Translations under genes and position numbers: made by a program
The notes under the pieces: model-generated
The model's input: only the letters and a program-made list of their open reading frames with translations
Told to the model about the DNA's origin: nothing
Database searches by the model: none
Assembly (NCBI GenBank): GCA_026724425.1
Contig: JAIUCV010000022.1
Span: 10,106,696-10,170,695 of the forward strand
Direction of reading: 5' to 3'
DNA length: 64,000 bases
Origin: Erythrophleum ivorense
Lineage: Eukaryota > Streptophyta > Magnoliopsida > Fabales > Fabaceae
Shown: one piece after another, positions 58,935 through 64,000 of the stretch
Layout: every line of letters begins with the position of its first letter
Numbering within the stretch: position 1 is the stretch's first letter

Positions 58935-59319
58935 TTAGGCTTCCGTGCATCAACCATTAGAAGAGATTTCTGGACCGATCAAGGGCCATTGTGAAGGACG
59001 AAGTTTTGGTCTTTAGGTCATCAAAGTGCACCATGAAAAATTTACTATCCATACCAAGAACACGAAAGTCTTCTTCGAGTTTCCAAGCTCCATGAAGAGC
59101 TGAGTTCAGTTTGTGCACCGGGAAGTCTCGGAGTGTCAATGAAAGTGGCAATGAGGCAAGAGTTCCTGTATTCAATTGAAGGTTGAAGGACATGGTCAGT
59201 GAAGGCGAGTAGCGGACCCCTACAGGGTGTAAGAAACCAAAGCCCTCCTTCTTCAGGAGAAGTGAAAGAGGAGTAGGATGAAAAACCATGGGAGTTGTCC
59301 TCATACCATCTGCATCCAC
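58935..59319 (-). pseudogene. LINE ORF1 N-terminal domain (DUF4283-like)
   Basis: A 120-residue open minus-strand frame contains F-P-V-H-K-L-N-S-A-L-H-G-A-W and later S-K-F-F-M-V-H-F, the alternating pattern of the DUF4283 domain of plant LINE ORF1 (L...A-W...G-x-x-x-F-L-F-x-F). It ends near the TTAGG junction, and its continuation is at 57,448 downward. TTAGG (58,935-58,939) is the right duplication copy. The frame is free of stops, yet the protein is truncated by the insertion. Confidence 0.65.
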
Positions 59320-61989
59320 AAGCCAGGGAGTTGAGAAAGCATAACGTAGTTGACTAAAAAGCCAAGTAGAATCTGTATCTTAAGGAAGAGGAGAAAGGGT
59401 GTAAACTAGAGAAAATGAATGAGAATAAAGCAGTGGGTGAAGTGGAAGACGTGAAAGGCCAAGAGTTTAAAAAAGATGATCATGCGAAGGCAAAAGTAGA
59501 AGAAAAGCAAGTGCCTAGAGGGGATTAACGGCGCATGCAAGGAGCATTAAAGTAGATTAAAGAAACACAGGAGGTACAGAAGAAGGAAATGCAAAGGATA
59601 GGCTGCGCTTGAAAAAACAAGGTAAAAGATCACGGCAAAAAGGACTTGAGATCGAGCTGAGAATCAAAAAGCAGAAGCATTAAATGATCATCATAACAAC
59701 AAACGAGCTAAGATACTAGCCAAAGGAAAAATCTCATAAAGAGAGAAGGAGCTCTCACAGAGAAGTTTTCTTTTGCTTTCGAGTGCACGCTATTTTTTGG
59801 ACTAAGTACTTGTTATTTGAATTCTCAAACCAAATCTTGACTTATGTTTAATTTTATTAAAGTCGGGTGTGTCATTAAACTAATAAAGGTAATGATTTAT
59901 ATTTCATTGGTTTAAATATATTGTTAAACTATAATTAAACTCGTGATATATATTTGTTTGTTTATTTTATATATTAAAATTTTAATATAATAAGTATTAA
60001 CAAAAAATATTAATAAATTTTACACATTTTATTTAAGAGTAAATTATATAAACTCTCACTAAATTTTACTGAAATTATATAGATCTCATTTTTATTTTTA
60101 AAATGTATACAAATTTAAATAAAAAATTATTTTATATGTTAGTTCAATTTTTTTTGACTAAAATATCTTCAATTAATCTAAATATATATTTTTTAAATTT
60201 AAAAATTTTTAATAAAGGATATTTTGATTAAAAAATTAAAAATTAAATTCAAGTATACAGTAATTTTTTTGTTTTAAGAAAAATTTGTACATGTTTTTAA
60301 AAACAGAGGAAATATATATAAGTGTAGCAAGATTTAATGAAAGCTCGTGTAATTTACTTTATTATTAATTACACAAACACTCACTTAAGCAATTTGTGAT
60401 TGGTGTAAGGAGTTTTTATCGTAACAAATATAAAATAAAAGCACGCGCGTACACACACATATATATATTTATATCTCCCCCCTTCCGTACCCATTCATTT
60501 CCACTTAACTCTTCTGTATATTTCGCCGCGCCATGCCGCCTCTCTCTCTCTCTCTCTCTCTCTATTCGCTTAGGGATGTCCGTTTCTGGGAGCAGAGAAA
60601 AAAACGTTTTTCTTATTCCCATTAAGCTCCTAGCACCATCTATATATATATATATATAGATGCTGCCTTGCACCCTGTTTCTTATTATTGGCGTTCTTTT
60701 AGTGTCAGGTTCAAGAGTAAACATCCACTAGAGCAATTTGTGACTTTGTCTCCATCCCTTGTTTGGGTTCTAAATTTTCTTTTTCTTGGTCGTAAGTTGA
60801 GTGGATTTGTGTTCCCACTTCAGTAATTATAATGCCCCTGCATAAGATTTTGAAAGACCTAACATTCAATCTGATTCTTGATCTTTCCCTTCACATAAGC
60901 CTACAGAATATTGCTCCATCTTCAATTTGCATTAGAGATAACAAACAAGTGATTCGTTGTTTGATATATAGAGAAGTAATACAGAGGTGGATAACCTCAA
61001 ATCCCACAGTGAGAGTTCAATCAAAGGCATCCCTCAAGCGCACACAATTTTGATAGCTAAAGGGACGTGGATGAAAGTGACATGATATCCCATCTCATGT
61101 AAACTAAATGAGAGGAGGAGAGTCTCCAGCTATAAATAGCGTGTAAAATCGGCATTTTAATCCACTTTTTTGGATCGGGCCAGTGGGTGGTTAAAAAAGA
61201 CCCGTGATCCATTATCTTAGTTATAAAGTTGGATGGCTAGTTGACCCACTCGGTTTATACGATTTCATCAGTTTTTTCATGACTGATTTTATGATTTAAA
61301 TGAATTAGTTTTATAATTAATTCACCAATTTTTCAATTTAACAGGCCAGATCCGGTTTTAACAATTGACCTAAGCTCATATCTATCTCAAGAATAATAAC
61401 ATGTTCAAACAAACGAGTTTGAAGCAGGAGGTATGTGAAACGGCAGACCAAAACGTTATACTTATACCATAAATAGCTGTTTGTAAATTAGTTCATGTTT
61501 GACTCATAAAAATTTGTTTTTTTAACTCGATTCATTTATTAAATCAATGAACATGAACATAACATGCTCATTTAATTAAACAAGTCAAGCTTGAAAATAA
61601 TGCTTAACTTGTTAAGTTCATGGACAACTCATTTACAAATAAAATAAGTATTCAAATATTATATATAATTGTATGTATTATATATATATATATATATATT
61701 ATGAAAACTTATTTAACTCATAACTCATTTATATATAATCTTGTACAAATTTATACGAGCCAAACCCGAGCTCTCATGCAACAAAACAAGTCGAACTTGA
61801 GAATAACATAACCCAGCTCGTTTCCTTCGTTAGATTGTACTAGCTAGAAAAGTTGCTTACAACTTATAATGTAATATAAATTAAAGCGTACTAGCTGAAA
61901 CTTATCCTCGACTGATGTCGTCTAACGAACTCATGGACTCTTTAACACTTCAAAAAGATAAGTCACCATAAAGTCTCCACAAGGGCAAG
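59320..61989. other. non-coding DNA between LINE and Deg protease exon
   Basis: 59,320-59,760 is purine-rich on + and may be the LINE 5' UTR. The rest is AT-rich with simple repeats: (TC)n 60,541-60,563, (TA)n 60,640-60,659, (TA)n 61,679-61,699. No convincing host exon was found; small frames at 60,396 and 60,832 are not conserved-looking. The Deg 3' UTR would cover the bases just left of 61,990. Confidence 0.45.
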
Positions 61990-62217
61990 CTAGTTCAGAT
62001 GTAAATTATTTTGTGCATCGACAAGATCAGTGGACACTGTGGAAGGAATTCTGTGACGCTTCAAAATCCTGGAAGTAGCACTTTTTGCCAATCCATAATT
62101 CAAGGCAATGACCCTATCATCATCCAAATCAAATCGCACACTTTCTTCACTACAGTTTTCCACAAGCTGGCATAGATGTTTTAAATTTTCAACTTCAGTT
62201 CCGTTAACCTTAAGAAC
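61990..62217 (-). CDS. Deg-type serine protease, last exon (probable DEG10)
   Basis: The minus-strand exon starts after an acceptor (tttacag at 62,224-62,218) and encodes 75 residues plus TAG. It opens [12 protein letters not shown] and later has [13 protein letters not shown] and K-R-H-R-I-P-S, the C-terminal PDZ-like end of plant Deg/HtrA proteases. R-H-R-I-P-S is closest in memory to DEG10, a mitochondrial protease; DEG9-like relatives are the alternative. The catalytic His-Asp-Ser domain and first PDZ domain are not in the window and must lie beyond 64,000. The exon looks intact. Confidence 0.8.
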   Translation of the reverse strand, partial: VLKVNGTEVENLKHLCQLVENCSEESVRFDLDDDRVIALNYGLAKSATSRILKRHRIPSTVSTDLVDAQNNLHLN

Positions 62218-64000
62218 CTGTAAAGCATAATTAAAAATATTAAAGAAAGAGCTATGTAAGAACAATTTTCACTTACAAGAGCAAAATATAACTTCACGTG
62301 TCATCAGTAATGGCATTTAGTCTACATCCTGAGTAAGAAACTTATGAATGTGTGTATATGATCCTATCCCAAGGAATGAATAAAACTTTACAAATCACTT
62401 TCTTCCTATCTTTTATAACATTTTGTGGCATGATCCATTGTTGTTATCCAATCGTCTCCTTCATCTTTTTTCACCGGTCTCAAACTATTACTCAGGGTCA
62501 CAGGAAATGACATATAAGTAATTTTCGCAACTTCTGTATATGTTGCGTGTTACAGGCCAAATCTTCTTGTTCAGCCATAATGTGGTTGTTTTTGGAGTCT
62601 CAGGCCGATCCTCACTTAAGGAACCTGCCTAAGGATTTTGAAGCTCAGTTGTGGTCGCATTTTGCTATTATTTGGTTTGTTTATGGCACTGAATGTGTAC
62701 AGCAGTGCCATTCTAGTTTGCTCTGATGGTTTAAGTAAACTTTTGGCATCATCGAGTTATTTTTGAGGTTTTGGAACACAACCCACTGAGTCATGGTTAA
62801 GTGTGCAACCTTTGTAAGTAGGTGTGTCCGAGTTTGAATCAAGTCACAAAAAGGTTGAAGCATGGCAAAAAATATGGGAGGTGTTAGTGACACTGTAAGG
62901 GCTTAAGATTATTTCTATGACAATCATTAATTTGCTAGATATACTCACTACGAAGCCTCTCGAGGCATATGTTCTTCATCCACTATCACCATTGCTCTTC
63001 GATGTAATCACACTGCATGTCTTTCTTCCTCCTCTTCTCAGTTGCTTGGTTATAGAGTTCCAGTGCCATTAATCATGACAAGGGAATCAGCTGTTCTATC
63101 TTCTTGTGACTCATCTCGTATCTATTCTTATATTACCTTGGCTGATGGGTCTATTGCTAAGGTTTGGGGGAGAGGTAATGCATCTCCCATTCCTTCCATT
63201 ATCTTTTATTCTATATTTGCCTGAATTTCCTTCAATTATTGTCCATAAGTCAATTACTCATATGTTGAATTAGTCAGTGACCTTCCTCATTCTTGTGTCT
63301 CTCAAGATCTTTCGATGTAGAAAGATTACTGGCAAAGGGAGCATATCTATTGAGTTGTACCTACTAGATGAAGTTGCAGCCTCACTTTTTTTTCCCTTCT
63401 AGCAATTCATCTGTTCTAACATGCTCCCCGTCCTCTTAGGGTTATATAAAAAGGGTGCGTCCTTTTTGAAATTTCATTTTGATATTTGGTGTCTTAGTTT
63501 GATGACGTCCCAATGTAGTTTTAAATACTCTGTTACTTTCATTGATCATCACTCCATAATTACTTGGCTATATATATTAAGATCACGTTCTAAGTTGTTT
63601 TCCATTTTCACTTCTTTTTTCACACTTAATTTCATTCTATTATTCATACCCTACGCAATGATAATGCCAAGGAATACTTTTCAATTTAGTTTTTTAACTT
63701 TGCCTGTGTTGAATTTTGATGTAAATCATTTTTCATAGCCGATCCCAAGTTCAGAAAAAAGAGGAGGATTGTATTAGATAATCGACAACCAACGTAAAAC
63801 TTTGTCAAATCTTTTATGATATGGATAATCAATGTATTAAAGGTAATGCTAGGTCGTTGCTCAGAAGTAACATGTTGTATAGCTCGAGTACAGTATCAAA
63901 TAACCAAAAACTATTGCATCGATGTTTAGGTGTAGTGAAAAATAAGCAAGGGTTCCCACATTTTCGTAAATGAATGTGGGTAAAGAAATTAGTTCACGAG
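62218..64000 (-). other. presumed Deg intron holding copia fragments
   Basis: No further Deg exon could be found up to the end of the window, so the last intron is at least 1.8 kb. It holds a Ty1/copia remnant on the + strand from about 62,980. Nothing recognisable was seen in 62,220-62,440 and 63,740-64,000. Confidence 0.5.
62980..63740 (+). pseudogene. Ty1/copia protease to integrase remnant
   Basis: In order on the + strand: I-T-L-A-D-G-S-I-A with P-S-I-I-F-Y-S-I (63,140-63,220), the protease-end signature (normally VTIADGS...VLHVP); a D-L-S segment near 63,310; F-D-I-W-C (63,480) and V-T-F-I-D-H-H (63,535) of the integrase start (normally HSDIWGP and VTFIDD); and W-L-Y-I-L-R-S-R-S-K-L-F-S-I-F (63,565-63,610). 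Stops and shifts are frequent. It lies antisense to the Deg gene. Confidence 0.7.

Larger units (their letters stand above)
54838..59319 (-). mobile_element. L1-type LINE remnant split by an insertion
   Basis: Minus-strand order: ORF1 N-terminal domain (59,319-58,957), an inserted block (58,934-57,449), rest of the ORF1 domain and zinc knuckle (57,448-57,135), a long variable ORF1 tail, then the ORF2 endonuclease start (55,235) to about 54,840. Reverse transcriptase and the 3' end are gone. The gypsy element at 49,380-54,822 abuts the truncated side. Frames carry many stops. Confidence 0.7.

Noticed and set aside
60396..60724. Open frames on both strands around the (TC)n and (TA)n repeats
   Set aside because: They are driven by the simple repeats, and the translations are Ser-Leu or Arg-Glu and Tyr-Ile runs.

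Overview
The window looks like a repeat-rich stretch of a eudicot nuclear genome. It is AT-rich, host genes have short exons and GT-AG introns, and most of the DNA is layered transposable-element remains. Residue similarity of the IRE1 protein recalls woody rosids such as Malpighiales, but that is only an impression. Two host genes are supported: a complete seven-exon IRE1 endoplasmic-reticulum stress sensor (26,837-38,826, + strand, 926 residues when spliced) and the last exon of a Deg-type serine protease, probably DEG10 (61,990-62,217, - strand). No tRNA, rRNA, CRISPR array or bacterial-type operon was seen.

Left part (1-18.8 kb): a Ty1/copia RT-RNase H remnant on the - strand, then an old Ty3/gypsy chromovirus on the + strand (protease scrap near 3.0-3.3 kb, RT/RNase H 9.0-10.6 kb, integrase and chromodomain 13.1-14.3 kb, polypurine tract and 3' LTR from 14.4 kb). 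Its pol gene is broken by two insertions. One is a solo LTR at 10,593-13,072 with an exact 5-bp target duplication. The other is a 5.7-kb block at about 3,281-8,986 which itself carries a related solo LTR (5,799-8,717). A - strand gypsy tail and LTR follow at 16.7-17.7 kb.

Middle (18.8-26.2 kb): a rearranged endogenous pararetrovirus (Caulimoviridae). RT-RNase H, a second overlapping ORF, a promoter/poly(A) region, leader and tRNA-Met primer site come first. They are followed by coiled-coil, capsid with zinc knuckle, movement protein and protease. Read as a permuted circle the order is capsid, movement, protease, RT-RNase H, ORF2. It is broken by several stops and frameshifts, and its 3' side lies about 0.6 kb upstream of the IRE1 start codon.

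IRE1 (26.8-38.8 kb): the third intron holds a full-length but decayed Reina-like gypsy element (31,114-36,489, - strand, LTRs and ATGTG duplication visible), which itself carries a 392-bp LTR-like insertion. Splice phases of all seven exons agree across these insertions.

Right part (39-64 kb): non-coding DNA and a possible LTR (42.2-44.8 kb), a subterminal-repeat array like those of DNA transposons (45.2-46.2 kb) with a perfect 59-bp tandem duplication, a 5' half of a Ty1/copia element split by a 662-bp hAT-like MITE (46.6-49.4 kb), a gypsy element lacking its integrase core between diverged LTRs (49.4-54.8 kb), an L1-type LINE on the - strand split by a 1.5-kb insertion (54.8-59.3 kb), non-coding DNA, the Deg exon, and another copia fragment in the presumed Deg intron.
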